64,000 nucleotides of DNA from Paracraurococcus lichenis (GTDB lineage Bacteria > Pseudomonadota > Alphaproteobacteria > Acetobacterales > Acetobacteraceae): NCBI RefSeq assembly GCF_030657435.1, contig NZ_JAUTWS010000005.1:124001-188000 (forward strand), in the 5' to 3' direction. Positions 35,549 to 44,470 of the stretch are shown one piece after another; the first letter of the stretch is position 1; every line of letters begins with the position of its first letter. The position numbers and the translations under genes were made by a program. Under the pieces are notes generated by a model. That model was given only the letters and a program-made list of their open reading frames with translations, had not been told where the DNA came from and did no database searches.

Positions 35549-36517
35549 ATGCATCGTCGTACCCTGCTGGCCGCGCTGGCGGCCGCACCCCCGGCCGCGC
35601 CCGCCCTGGCCCAGGGCAGCGGGGGAGGCTTTCCCGACCGGCCGCTGACCATGGTGCTGGCCTTCCCGGCCGGCGGCGGCACCGATGTCGCGGCGCGGCC
35701 GCTGGCCAAGATCATGGAGCGCTACCTCGGCCAGCCGATCGCGGTGGTGAACCGCCCCGGCGCCTCCGGCGAGATCGGCTTCACCGAGCTCGCCCGCACC
35801 AGGCCCGACGGATACACCATCGGCTTCATCAATACGCCCACCATCGTCACCATCCCGATCGAGCGGCCGCAGGCGCGCTTCCGCCTCGACGACTTCGCCC
35901 CCGTCCTGAACATCGTGGACGACCCCGGCGCCATCTGGGTGCTGCCCGACAGCCCGATCCGCAGCGTCGCCGACCTGGTGGCGGAGGCGAAGAAGCGCCC
36001 GGGGCAGATCGCCTACGGCACCTCCGGCATCGGCTCGGACGACCACCTCGCCGTGCTGGCGCTGGAGCGGGTGACGGGGACGAAGTTCCTGCACATCCCC
36101 TTCGCCGGCGGCGCGCCGGTGCGCACCGCGACGCTGTCGAAGCAGATCGAGCTGGCGGTGACCAATATGGGCGAGGCGATCGGCGACTACCGGCAGGGGC
36201 TGTTCCGGCCCATCGGCCAGATGGGCACCGCGCGCTGGCCGGTGATGCCCGACGTGCCCACCTTCCGCGAGCAGGGCTTCGACGTGGTCGAGGGCTCGAT
36301 GCGCGGCCTCGCCGCCCCGGCCGGCCTGCCGCGGCCGGTGCTGGAGCGGCTGGTCGAGGCCGCGCGCCAGGCGGCGGCGGACCCGGAATGGCAGGCGGTG
36401 GCGACCCAGCTTGCCCTGCCGCTCCGGCTGCTGGGCCCGGACGAGTTCCGCGCCGAACTGGTGGCGCTGCGGGCGCATTACGAGAAGCTCTGGGCGGCGC
36501 ATCCCTGGCGGGACTGA
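35549..36517 (+). CDS. tripartite tricarboxylate transporter substrate-binding protein (Bug family)
   Basis: A 322-residue periplasmic receptor. HRRTLLAALAAAPPAAPALAQ is the signal peptide. FPDRPLTMVLAFPAGGGTDV, RPGASGEIGFTELARTRPDG and VPTFREQGFDVV are the family landmarks. GGGAGGA lies upstream of ATG 35549. It is another orphan without TctAB. It may be co-transcribed with the secreted esterase, so the ligand could be a product of that enzyme (inference). Confidence 0.92.
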   Translation: MHRRTLLAALAAAPPAAPALAQGSGGGFPDRPLTMVLAFPAGGGTDVAARPLAKIMERYLGQPIAVVNRPGASGEIGFTELARTRPDGYTIGFINTPTIVTIPIERPQARFRLDDFAPVLNIVDDPGAIWVLPDSPIRSVADLVAEAKKRPGQIAYGTSGIGSDDHLAVLALERVTGTKFLHIPFAGGAPVRTATLSKQIELAVTNMGEAIGDYRQGLFRPIGQMGTARWPVMPDVPTFREQGFDVVEGSMRGLAAPAGLPRPVLERLVEAARQAAADPEWQAVATQLALPLRLLGPDEFRAELVALRAHYEKLWAAHPWRD

Positions 36518-36568
36518 GCCGCGCTCAATGCCGCGCCGAGTCCGATCCGGACGCCCGGCCTGCGGCGG

Positions 36569-37471
36569 TCATCCGGCCGAAGCCCTGATGAAGTCGATGA
36601 AGGCCCGGAGCGGGGCGGGCACCAGGCGACGCCCAGGATAATACAGGAAAGGTCCGGAGAAGGACGGCCACCAGGGCTCGAGGACAGCCTCCAGCGCACC
36701 GCTGTCGAGGTGTGGGCGCAGCCAGTCCTCGAAGAGGGTGATGATGCCGGTGCCGGCGATGGCGGCGTCCACGGCGAGATCGGTCGCCGCGCCGAGACTG
36801 ACGAGCAGCGGCCCCCTGGGGTCGACCCGCACGACCTCGCCCTCCCGCTCGAACTCCCATGCGATCATAGTGCCGCTGGCGAAGCGGCCGCCGAGGCAGG
36901 CATGGCCGAGCAGGTCCCGGGGATGCTGCGGCTTGCCATGCCGGCGGAGATAGGCCGGGGAGGCGGCCGTGGCGAAGCGCTGGATGCGGGGCCCGATCGG
37001 CAGCGCGATCATGTCCGCCTCCAGCCGCTCGTCGTAGCGGATGCCGGCGTCGCAGCCGGCGGCCAGGACGTCCACGAAGCTGTCCTCGGCGATGACCTCC
37101 ATCCGGATGTCGGGAAAGGCCGCGAGGAAGGGCGGCACGATGCGGGGCAGCACCAGGCGCGCCGCGCTGACCGGGACATTGAGCCGCAGCGTGCCCGCCG
37201 GCCGGTCGCGGAAGCCGTTGACCACGTCCAGCGCGGCGTCCACCTCGCCCAGCGCCGGGCCGAGCCGCTCCAGCAGGCGCGCACCCGCCTCGGTCGGCCG
37301 GACGCTGCGGGTGGTGCGATGCAGCAGCCTGACGCCGAGCCTGGCCTCCAGCCGGCGCACCGCCTCGCTGAGGCCCGAGGCGCTGGTGCCGGCCACCCGC
37401 GCGCCCTCGCGGAAGCCCCCGGCGCGCGCCACGGCGAGGAAGGCCTGGAGGTCGCCGAGATCGGCCCGCAT
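36569..37471 (-). CDS. LysR-family transcriptional regulator
   Basis: A 300-residue LTTR. The N-terminal winged helix runs from LGDLQAFLAVARAGGFREGA to LLHRTTRSVRPTEAGARLL; the rest is the effector-binding domain (GTLRLNVPVSAARLVLPRIV and AEDSFVDVLAAGCDAGIRYD). It is divergent from an aldo/keto reductase gene with a 93-bp gap holding a textbook T-N11-A palindrome, so it very likely controls that gene and itself. Effector unknown. Confidence 0.93.
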   Translation of the reverse strand: MRADLGDLQAFLAVARAGGFREGARVAGTSASGLSEAVRRLEARLGVRLLHRTTRSVRPTEAGARLLERLGPALGEVDAALDVVNGFRDRPAGTLRLNVPVSAARLVLPRIVPPFLAAFPDIRMEVIAEDSFVDVLAAGCDAGIRYDERLEADMIALPIGPRIQRFATAASPAYLRRHGKPQHPRDLLGHACLGGRFASGTMIAWEFEREGEVVRVDPRGPLLVSLGAATDLAVDAAIAGTGIITLFEDWLRPHLDSGALEAVLEPWWPSFSGPFLYYPGRRLVPAPLRAFIDFIRASAG

Positions 37472-37486
37472 TGTTCGCCATCTCGC

Positions 37487-37511
37487 ACAGGGTGTGCGGA
37501 TTGTACCCTGT
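37487..37511. promoter_or_regulatory. LysR-type operator (T-N11-A palindrome)
   Basis: Perfect 7-bp inverted repeat ACAGGGT-N11-ACCCTGT with T at 37493 and A at 37505, exactly 11 nt apart. It starts 15 bp upstream of the LysR ATG and ends 53 bp before the reductase ATG. Confidence 0.8.
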
Positions 37512-37564
37512 TATCGCGCAGCGCAACAGGACGTAGCCAGGGGGCACCACGAAGGAGAGCCCCC

Positions 37565-38446
37565 ATGACCAGCATCCATCAGGCCGGGACCTTTCGCCTT
37601 GGCAGCCGCCGCATGACGCGGCTCGGCTACGGCGCCATGCAGCTTGCCGGCCCCGGCGTGTTCGGGCCGCCCCGGGACCACGACGCGGCGCTTGCCGTGC
37701 TGCGCGAGGCGGTCGCCAGCGGCGTCGACCACATCGACACCAGCGACTTCTACGGCCCGCACGTCACCAACCAGCTCATCCGGGAGGCGCTGGCGCCCTA
37801 TCCCGCCAACCTCACCCTCGTCACCAAGGTCGGCGCCCGGCGGGACGGGACGGGCGCCTGGCTCCCGGCCTTCTCGCGGGAGGAGTTGACCCGGGCGGTG
37901 CATGACAACCTGCGCCACCTCGGCCTCGAGGTGCTGGAGGTGGTCAACCTGCGCATCATGTTCGACGTCCATGGGCCGGCCGAGGGCTCGATCGAGGCAC
38001 CGCTCACCGTGCTGGCCGAACTGCAGCGGCAGGGCCTGGTCCGCCATATCGGCCTCAGCAACGTCACGCCGGCGCAGGTGGCCGAGGGCCGCCGGCTCTG
38101 CGACATCGCCTGCGTGCAGAACCACTACAACCTCGCGCATCGCGGCGACGATGCGCTGATCGACGACCTCGCCCGCGCCGGCATCCCCTATGTCCCCTTC
38201 TTCCCGCTCGGCGGCTTCAGCCCGCTGCAATCCTCGGCCCTGTCGGAGGTGGCGGGCCGCCTGGGCGCCACGCCCATGCAGGTCGCGCTCGCCTGGCTGC
38301 TGCGCCGCTCGCCCAATATCCTGCTGATCCCCGGCACTTCCTCGGTGGCGCATCTGCGGGAGAACCTTGCCGCCGCCTCGCTCGTGCTGCCGGACGGGAC
38401 GGTGGCGGTGCTGGACCGGATCGCGGCGGAGGGCGCGACGGCCTGA
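37565..38446 (+). CDS. aldo/keto reductase
   Basis: A 293-residue NADPH-dependent oxidoreductase with the (beta/alpha)8 fold. RLGYGAMQLAG near residue 20, HIDTSDFYGPHVTNQLIREA near 57 (catalytic Asp and Tyr), LVTKVGARRDG near 84 (Lys), IGLSNVTPAQV near 160, and IPGTSSVAHLRENLAA near 258 (NADPH site). GAAGGAGAG precedes the ATG. Regulated by the divergent LysR protein, judged from gene order. Substrate unknown. Confidence 0.93.
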   Translation: MTSIHQAGTFRLGSRRMTRLGYGAMQLAGPGVFGPPRDHDAALAVLREAVASGVDHIDTSDFYGPHVTNQLIREALAPYPANLTLVTKVGARRDGTGAWLPAFSREELTRAVHDNLRHLGLEVLEVVNLRIMFDVHGPAEGSIEAPLTVLAELQRQGLVRHIGLSNVTPAQVAEGRRLCDIACVQNHYNLAHRGDDALIDDLARAGIPYVPFFPLGGFSPLQSSALSEVAGRLGATPMQVALAWLLRRSPNILLIPGTSSVAHLRENLAAASLVLPDGTVAVLDRIAAEGATA

Positions 38447-38570
38447 CCGATCCCGGCCCGGTGGAGCCCGGCCTGCCGATGGCGGTCACGATCGCGCCCC
38501 TGCGCTTTCGCCCAGGCACGGCGCCCTCCCTGTGCGCCACGGCACTGTCGTAACCACTTCGTTTGCCTCA

Positions 38571-38595
38571 CCCTCGGACCCAATCCGCCCGAGGG
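38571..38595 (+). promoter_or_regulatory. hairpin overlapping the ribosome-binding site of the secreted hypothetical protein
   Basis: CCCTCGG (38571-38577) is complementary to CCGAGGG (38589-38595), which contains the start of the GAGGGAGAG site. In RNA it could mask that site. Confidence 0.3.
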
Positions 38596-38607
38596 AGAGC
38601 CGCGCCC

Positions 38608-39297
38608 ATGCCCACCCCGCCGCTCCGCGCCGCCCTGCTGGCCCTGCTTCTGCTCCTCGCGCCCGGCGCCCGGGCCGGGGAGGTCGCGTGGTGGGAGCCG
38701 CTCTGGCTCCAGCCGCCGGGCGCGGATGTCCCCTTCCCTGCCCTGCTCAGCCTGCCCGCCGGCTGGCAGCCGGGCGATGCGGCCGTCGTCCTGCTGCCGG
38801 ACGGCCCCGCGCCCACGCCGCTCCGCCTGCGGCTGGTCGAGGCGCTGCTGGCCGCCGAGGCCGCGGTGCTGGAACTCGACCCGCACGCCGCCCGCGCCGG
38901 CGTGCCGGGCCTCTCGCCCGTCGCCGCGCTGCCGCCCGCCGATGCCGGGCCGGCGCTGCGGGCGGCCCTGCAGGCCCTGCAGGCGGAGACCGGGGCCGGC
39001 CTGCTGGTCGCCATCGGCCTCGGCCCGGCCGGGGAGACCGCCTTGCGCGCGGCCGAGGAGCCGGCGCCGTCGCTCGCCGCCGCGGCGGCGCTCGGCGGAC
39101 CGCTCCGCATCGCCGCCGGCGCGCCGCCTGCCGCGGGCCAGCGCTGGGACCTGCGCGCCCCGCTGCTCTGCGCCCTGCTGGCGGGCGCGGCGGAGGAGCC
39201 GGCGGCGCGCGGCCGGTGCGAGGGCGCGCTGCTTGGCCCGCCGGCGCGGCGGCCAGCCCTCGCGCGGCTTGACCCGGCCCCGCCGCGCTCCCCATAA
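38608..39297 (+). CDS. unknown secreted protein with alpha/beta-hydrolase-like pattern
   Basis: A 229-residue, very Ala/Leu/Pro-rich protein with a clear signal peptide ([18 protein letters not shown], cleavage near residue 20). The mature part starts [40 protein letters not shown] near residue 60 resembles the first strand region of dienelactone-type hydrolases, but no GxSxG nucleophile elbow is seen, so catalysis is doubtful. GAGGGAGAG precedes ATG 38608. It lies 158 bp upstream of ileS on the same strand. No family is recognised with confidence. Confidence 0.65.
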   Translation: MPTPPLRAALLALLLLLAPGARAGEVAWWEPLWLQPPGADVPFPALLSLPAGWQPGDAAVVLLPDGPAPTPLRLRLVEALLAAEAAVLELDPHAARAGVPGLSPVAALPPADAGPALRAALQALQAETGAGLLVAIGLGPAGETALRAAEEPAPSLAAAAALGGPLRIAAGAPPAAGQRWDLRAPLLCALLAGAAEEPAARGRCEGALLGPPARRPALARLDPAPPRSP

Positions 39298-39455
39298 GCC
39301 TCCCATGCAGCGTTGGGCGCATCGCAGCGGCAGCGGCCGAATTCCTGGCCCGGTCCTCGCCTGAGGCGGTCTTCCCGCCAGGCCGGGGCCGGGACCTCTC
39401 CGCGCGCATCCACCGCTCCGCCGGCGCCAGGCCGCCGCGGCCAGGAATCCAAGCC

Positions 39456-42407
39456 ATGAACGACGCACCCGCCGAAGCCCCCGCCCGCGACTACCGCGGC
39501 ACCGTCTTCCTGCCCGAGACCCCCTTCCCCATGCGCGGCGACCTGCCGAAGCGGGAGCCGCAATGGCTCGAGCGCTGGCAGCGCATCCGGCTCTGGGAGA
39601 GGCTGCGCGAGCAGTCGAAGGGGCGGGAGACGTTCGTCCTGCATGACGGCCCGCCCTATGCAAACGGCCCGCTGCATATCGGCCACGCGCTGAACAAGAT
39701 CCTGAAGGACGTGATCAACCGCGCCGCGCAGATGGCCGGCCGCGATGCCGACTACGTCCCGGGCTGGGACTGCCACGGCCTGCCGATCGAGTGGAAGATC
39801 GAGGAGGAGTACCGGAATCCCAAGGGCAAGTACCAGGGCGGCCGCAACAAGGACGACGTCCCGGTGCTGGAGTTCCGCGCGGAGTGCCGCGCCTATGCCG
39901 AGCACTGGCTGGGCGTGCAGCGGGAGGAGTTCCAGCGCCTCGGCGTCCTCGGCGACTGGGCCGGGCGCTACGCCACCATGGACCTGCCGAGCGAGGCCGC
40001 GATCGTGCGGGAAATCGGCAAGTTCCTGATGAACGGCTCGCTCTATCGCGGCCTGCGGCCCGTCATGTGGAGCCCGGTCGAGAAGACCGCGCTGGCCGAG
40101 GCCGAGATCGAGTACCACGACCATGTCTCGCCGACGCTCTGGGCGCGCTTCCGCGTCCGGCAGGCGGCGGCGGAGGACCTGGTCGGCGCCTCGGTCGTGA
40201 TCTGGACCACGACGCCCTGGACCATCCCCGCCAACCGCGCCATCGCCTATGGCGAGGAGATCGACTACGCGCTGGTGCATGTCGAGGGGGTGGCCGAGGG
40301 CAGCCACCTGGTCCCGGGCGAGCGGCTGCTGGTCGCCCTGCCGCTGCTGCCGCAATTCGAGAAGGACGCGAAGCTCGGCGCGCATACCGTCCGGCGCGTG
40401 CTGAAGGGCGCGGAGCTGGCCGGCGCGGTCGCGGCGCATCCGATGGCGACGGCGAATTTTACCGCGGCGCTCGGGGTCGACAGCGCCGTGCTGGCGCAGG
40501 CGCGGCTGAAGGCGGCGGGCGTCGACGAGAAGGTGGTCGGCGGCTACGACTTCCCGGTGCCGCTGCTGCCCGGCGATTTCGTGACGACCGAGGCCGGCAC
40601 GGGCTTCGTCCACATCGCGCCGAGCCATGGCGAGGACGACTTCAACCTCGGCCGCGCGCATGGCCTGCCGGTGCCGGAGACGGTGGGCGACGACGGCACC
40701 TTCACCCGGCAGGCGGCCGGCTTCACCGGCCTGCATGTCTTCAAGGCGCATGACGCCATCTACGCCGCCTGCGCGGCGGCCGGCACGCTGGTGGCGAAGG
40801 CGAAGCTGACGCACAGCTACCCGCATAGCTGGCGGTCGAAGAAGCCGGTGATCTTCCGCGCGACACCGCAATGGTTCATCGCCATGGACGACGGCAACCG
40901 CATCCGGGAGAAGGCGCTGGCCGCGATCGACGCGACCTATTTCGTCCCCGACCAGGGCCGCAACCGCATCGGCAGCATGGTCGCGGCACGGCCGGACTGG
41001 TGCATCAGCCGCCAGCGCGCCTGGGGCGTGCCCATCGCCGTCTTCGTCGAGAAGGCGACCGGCGAGGTGCTGCGCGACCCCGCCGTCATGCAGCGCATCG
41101 TCGATGCCTTCACGGTGGAAGGCGCGGATGCCTGGTACCAGCCGGGCGCCGCTTCCCGCTTCCTGAATGGTGATGCCGGCTCCGCCGGCGGGGGCGAGGG
41201 ACGCAACCCTGCCGACTACGAGCAGGTCATGGACATCGTCGACGTGTGGTTCGAGAGCGGGAGCACCCATTCCTTCGTCCTGCCCGACCACAGCCTGCCC
41301 TTCCCGGCCGACCTCTACCTCGAGGGCTCCGACCAGCATCGCGGCTGGTTCCATTCCTCGCTGCTCGAGAGCGTCGGGACCAGGGGCGTCGCGCCCTTTA
41401 AGTCGGTCCTGACGCATGGCTTCGTGCTCGACGAGCAGGGCCGCAAGATGTCGAAGTCGCTGGGCAATACCACCGCCCCGCAGGATGTGCTGAAGCAGTA
41501 CGGCGCCGATATCCTGCGGCTCTGGGTGATGAACTCCGACACCTCGGACGACCTGCGCATCGGGCCGGAGATCCTGAAGCAGCAGGCGGAGCTCTATCGG
41601 CGCATCCGCAACACGCTGCGCTGGCTGCTCGGCAACCTCGCCGGCTTCGAGGAGGCGGAGATCGTCCCCTATGCCGAGCTGCCGGAGCTGGAGCGCTGGG
41701 TGCTGCACCGGCTGACGGAGCTGAACGCCAAGGTCTGCGCCGCGGCCGACCCGGACAGCCCGACGCGCTTCGACTGGACCGGCGTGGTGCCGGAGATCCA
41801 CAACTTCTGCTCGACGGACCTCTCGGCCTTCTACTTCGACATCCGCAAGGACGCGCTCTACTGCGATGCGCCGGACAGCCACCGGCGGCGCAGCGCGCGG
41901 ACGGTGCTGGACGTGCTGCACCGCTGCCTCTGCGCCTGGCTGGCGCCGGTGCTGGTCTTCACCGCGGAGGAAGCCTGGCTGGCCCGCTTCGCGGACGAGG
42001 AAGGGAGCGTCCACCTGACCGACTTCCCGCTGGTGCCGGAGGGCTGGAAGGACGAGGCGCTGGCGGCGCGCTGGGCCGCCATCCGGCAGTTCCGCCGCAG
42101 CGTCACCGGCGACATCGAGGAGAAGCGCCGCGCCGGCACCATCGGCTCCTCGCTGCAGGCGAAGGCGCTGCTGCGCTTTGCCGAGGGCGACGCCGCCGAC
42201 GTGCTCTCACCCGCCGAATGGGAGGAGGTGCTGATCGTCTCCCAGGCCGAGGTCGCGCGCGCGGCCGAGACCGGCGAGACGGTGGAGGTCGCCCCCGGCG
42301 CCAAATGCGACCGCTGCTGGCGCGTCCTGCCGGAGGTCGGCTTCTCGAAGAAGCACCCGACGCTCTGCCGCCGCTGCGAGGCGGTGGTCGAGGCCCGGGG
42401 AGCCTGA
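39456..42407 (+). CDS. ileS: isoleucine-tRNA ligase
   Basis: A 983-residue class I aminoacyl-tRNA synthetase. The HIGH motif is in [12 protein letters not shown] near residue 75 and KMSKS is in [10 protein letters not shown] near 663. An editing domain inserts between them ([19 protein letters not shown] near 250). A C-terminal zinc finger has CDRCWRVL and CRRCEAVVE at about 951-978. Length is normal for bacterial IleRS of the non-mupirocin-resistant type. lspA follows after 4 nt, a common pairing in proteobacteria. Confidence 0.97.
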   Translation: MNDAPAEAPARDYRGTVFLPETPFPMRGDLPKREPQWLERWQRIRLWERLREQSKGRETFVLHDGPPYANGPLHIGHALNKILKDVINRAAQMAGRDADYVPGWDCHGLPIEWKIEEEYRNPKGKYQGGRNKDDVPVLEFRAECRAYAEHWLGVQREEFQRLGVLGDWAGRYATMDLPSEAAIVREIGKFLMNGSLYRGLRPVMWSPVEKTALAEAEIEYHDHVSPTLWARFRVRQAAAEDLVGASVVIWTTTPWTIPANRAIAYGEEIDYALVHVEGVAEGSHLVPGERLLVALPLLPQFEKDAKLGAHTVRRVLKGAELAGAVAAHPMATANFTAALGVDSAVLAQARLKAAGVDEKVVGGYDFPVPLLPGDFVTTEAGTGFVHIAPSHGEDDFNLGRAHGLPVPETVGDDGTFTRQAAGFTGLHVFKAHDAIYAACAAAGTLVAKAKLTHSYPHSWRSKKPVIFRATPQWFIAMDDGNRIREKALAAIDATYFVPDQGRNRIGSMVAARPDWCISRQRAWGVPIAVFVEKATGEVLRDPAVMQRIVDAFTVEGADAWYQPGAASRFLNGDAGSAGGGEGRNPADYEQVMDIVDVWFESGSTHSFVLPDHSLPFPADLYLEGSDQHRGWFHSSLLESVGTRGVAPFKSVLTHGFVLDEQGRKMSKSLGNTTAPQDVLKQYGADILRLWVMNSDTSDDLRIGPEILKQQAELYRRIRNTLRWLLGNLAGFEEAEIVPYAELPELERWVLHRLTELNAKVCAAADPDSPTRFDWTGVVPEIHNFCSTDLSAFYFDIRKDALYCDAPDSHRRRSARTVLDVLHRCLCAWLAPVLVFTAEEAWLARFADEEGSVHLTDFPLVPEGWKDEALAARWAAIRQFRRSVTGDIEEKRRAGTIGSSLQAKALLRFAEGDAADVLSPAEWEEVLIVSQAEVARAAETGETVEVAPGAKCDRCWRVLPEVGFSKKHPTLCRRCEAVVEARGA

Positions 42408-42411
42408 CGCC

Positions 42412-42933
42412 TTGAGCGCGACGACCACCGCCGCGGCCCCGGTCCGCGGCGGCCTCCGCCTCGGCCTGCTCGCCGCCCTCCTGCTGCTCGCCGCCGACCA
42501 GGCGAGCAAGTGGTGGATCCTGGAGGGCCTCCGCCTGCCGGAGCTGCGGAGCGTCCCGCTGCTGGCCGCGGGGCCGCTCGGCCTCGACCTCACCATGGTC
42601 TGGAACCGCGGCGTGACCTTCGGCCTGCTCTCGGGCGAGGGGCCGCTGAACCATGTCCTGCTGGCGCTGCTCGCCGCCGCCATCGCCGCCTTCCTGCTGC
42701 GCTGGCTGGCGCGGGCGGAGACGCGGCCGGTCGCCGTGGCCCTCGGCGCCGTCATCGGCGGCGCCATCGGCAATGTCATCGACCGGCTGCGCTTCGGCGC
42801 GGTGGTCGACTTCATCCATGCCCATGCCTGGGGCTGGAGCTGGTACGTCTTCAATGTGGCCGACGCCGCCATCGTCTGCGGCGTCGCGGTGCTGATCGCC
42901 GACGCGCTGCTGCGGCGCCCCGCGCCGGGCTGA
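42412..42933 (+). CDS. lspA: lipoprotein signal peptidase (signal peptidase II)
   Basis: A 173-residue inner-membrane aspartic protease that cleaves prolipoprotein signal peptides after lipidation. Four hydrophobic segments are visible. The two catalytic aspartates are in GNVIDRLRFGAVVDF near residue 122 and FNVADAAIVCG near 145. The start is TTG, 4 nt after the ileS stop; no in-frame ATG lies nearby before the first helix. Gene pairing with ileS supports the call. Confidence 0.94.
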   Translation: MSATTTAAAPVRGGLRLGLLAALLLLAADQASKWWILEGLRLPELRSVPLLAAGPLGLDLTMVWNRGVTFGLLSGEGPLNHVLLALLAAAIAAFLLRWLARAETRPVAVALGAVIGGAIGNVIDRLRFGAVVDFIHAHAWGWSWYVFNVADAAIVCGVAVLIADALLRRPAPG

Positions 42934-43001
42934 ACGCGGCCGGCGCCGGAAAAGCGAGACAGCGCCTCCCGCGCCGGGCGGCGCTGGCCTAGTCTGGCCG
43001 C

Positions 43002-43913
43002 ATGGACCCTGAGGACCGCGCCCCGCCGGAGCGGGCGCATAGCGAACCGGGCGACGCGCCCTTCCTGCAGGCCATCGGCCAGCGCCTGCGCACGGCCCGC
43101 GCCCGCCGCGGCGTGACGCGCCGCGACCTCTCCCGCCGCAGCGCGGTCAGCGAGCGCTACATCGCGCAGCTCGAATCCGGCACGGGCAACATCTCCGTCC
43201 TGCTGCTGCGGCGGATCGCCCGGGCGCTGGGCATCGGCGCCGAGGAGCTGGTCGCGGAGCGGCCGGAGCGCAGCGTCGAGCGCCTGCTGCTGGAGCAGGT
43301 GGTGGCGCAACTGCCGGAATCCCGCCTGGCCGAGGCCCGCGCGCTGCTGCAGGCGCGCTTCGGCCGGCAGGAGGCGCAGTCGCGCGGCCGGCGCGTCGCG
43401 CTGATCGGGTTGCGCGGTGCCGGCAAGTCCACGCTCGGGCGGCTGCTGGCGCAGAAGCTCGGCATCGGTTTCGTCGAGCTGGACCGGGAGGTGGAGCGGG
43501 AGGGCCGCATGGAACTCTCCGACATCTTTGCCAGCCAGGGCCAGGACGGCTTCCGCCGCCTGGAACGGGCGGCCCTGCAGCGCCTGGTGCGGGAAGGCAC
43601 GCCGGCAGTGATCGCGGCCGGCGGCGGCATCGTGGCGGAGGCGGAGACCTTCGAGTTCCTGCTCGACACCTGCGCGACGGTCTGGCTGCGGGCGAGCCCG
43701 GAGGAGCACATGCGCCGGGTGCAGGACCAGGGCGACCTGCGGCCCATGCGCGACAACAAGCGGGCCATGGACGACCTGCGCGCCATCCTGGCGAGCCGCG
43801 AGGCGCTCTATGCCAAGGCGGACTTCACCGTGGACACCAGCGGCCGGACAGTGGAGGAGAGCCTGCGGGCGCTGCTGGCGCTGCCGGGCGTGACCTTGGC
43901 GGAGGCGGGATAG
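43002..43913 (+). CDS. boxR: BoxR-type regulator: HTH plus shikimate-kinase-like sensor
   Basis: A 303-residue two-domain regulator of benzoate catabolism. Residues 22-80 form an XRE-type helix-turn-helix (GVTRRDLSRRSAVSERYIAQ, LESGTGNISVLLLRRIARAL). Residues 125-300 resemble shikimate kinase with P-loop IGLRGAGKSTLGRLLAQKL; in BoxR/BzdR this domain binds benzoyl-CoA rather than acting as a kinase. It is convergent with the boxCBA operon, 26 bp from its last stop. It is expected to repress or activate box promoters, and TGCA-containing sites lie at 48843-48876 and 51842-51855. Confidence 0.92.
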   Translation: MDPEDRAPPERAHSEPGDAPFLQAIGQRLRTARARRGVTRRDLSRRSAVSERYIAQLESGTGNISVLLLRRIARALGIGAEELVAERPERSVERLLLEQVVAQLPESRLAEARALLQARFGRQEAQSRGRRVALIGLRGAGKSTLGRLLAQKLGIGFVELDREVEREGRMELSDIFASQGQDGFRRLERAALQRLVREGTPAVIAAGGGIVAEAETFEFLLDTCATVWLRASPEEHMRRVQDQGDLRPMRDNKRAMDDLRAILASREALYAKADFTVDTSGRTVEESLRALLALPGVTLAEAG

Positions 43914-43932
43914 CGAAGGAGGGGCATCCCTG

Positions 43933-43963
43933 CCGGGGGTCAGGCGCCCCCTGGACCGGCCTG
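43933..43963. terminator. hairpin between convergent boxR and box operon
   Basis: Imperfect GC stem (43933-43954) followed by the 16-mer CCCCTGGACCGGCCTG, which also occurs exactly at 51303-51318. It may end both transcripts. Confidence 0.5.
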
Positions 43964-44470
43964 GGTCTGGCACGCCCCCAGCGCGTCTTCCGCCGCCAGC
44001 GCCGCCGCGAACCGCTCCGGCGCCGGGACGGGCTTCATGGCCGCCGCCTCCACGAAGACGCAGGCCAGCACCGCCTCGTAGACTAGGCGCTCGCCGATTC
44101 GGCCGGTGACCGCGAAGCGCAGCGAGGAACGGCCGCGGTTCACCAGCCGCACTTCGCTGTCCAGCACGTCGCGCGGCGTCACCGGGCTCCGGAAATCCAT
44201 CGAGGCATGCACGAAGGGCGTGCCGATGCCGAGGTCGACATTCATCTCGTACCAGCCGCAGCCCAGCCGCTCCTGGAACCAGCGTTCCAGCGCCTCCATG
44301 GCGAAGTCGAGGAAGCGCGCGGTATAGGCAATGCGCGCCGCATCCGTCTCGCCCCAGAGGATACGACGGCTATGGACGAAAGGCACGCCATGGGCCGTCC
44401 GATTCACGCCTGCGGTACTCGGCTCCGCCTCCGCCCTTCGGCGATCGGGCGGCTCAGTAGGTCTCGACAT
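43940..44470 (-). CDS. acyl-CoA thioesterase of the 4-hydroxybenzoyl-CoA thioesterase (hot-dog) family
   Basis: A 176-residue hot-dog-fold thioesterase. The motif LWGETDAARIAYTARFLDFA near residue 38 matches 4HBT enzymes, although the usual first Asp is Glu. FVHASMDFRSPVTPRDVLDS near 85 and GRSSLRFAVTGRI follow. ATG 44470 lies inside the end of boxA (17-nt overlap); a GTG at 44407 is an alternative start. As the last gene of the box operon it probably hydrolyses stalled CoA esters and frees CoA. Confidence 0.85.
   Translation of the reverse strand: MSRPTEPPDRRRAEAEPSTAGVNRTAHGVPFVHSRRILWGETDAARIAYTARFLDFAMEALERWFQERLGCGWYEMNVDLGIGTPFVHASMDFRSPVTPRDVLDSEVRLVNRGRSSLRFAVTGRIGERLVYEAVLACVFVEAAAMKPVPAPERFAAALAAEDALGACQTQAGPGGA

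Noticed and set aside
38568..42014. 1148-codon open frame on the minus strand
   Set aside because: Antisense of ileS; no recognisable domain.
43002..43913. shikimate kinase AroK
   Set aside because: The kinase-like half is fused to an N-terminal helix-turn-helix and sits beside boxABC, which is the BoxR arrangement.
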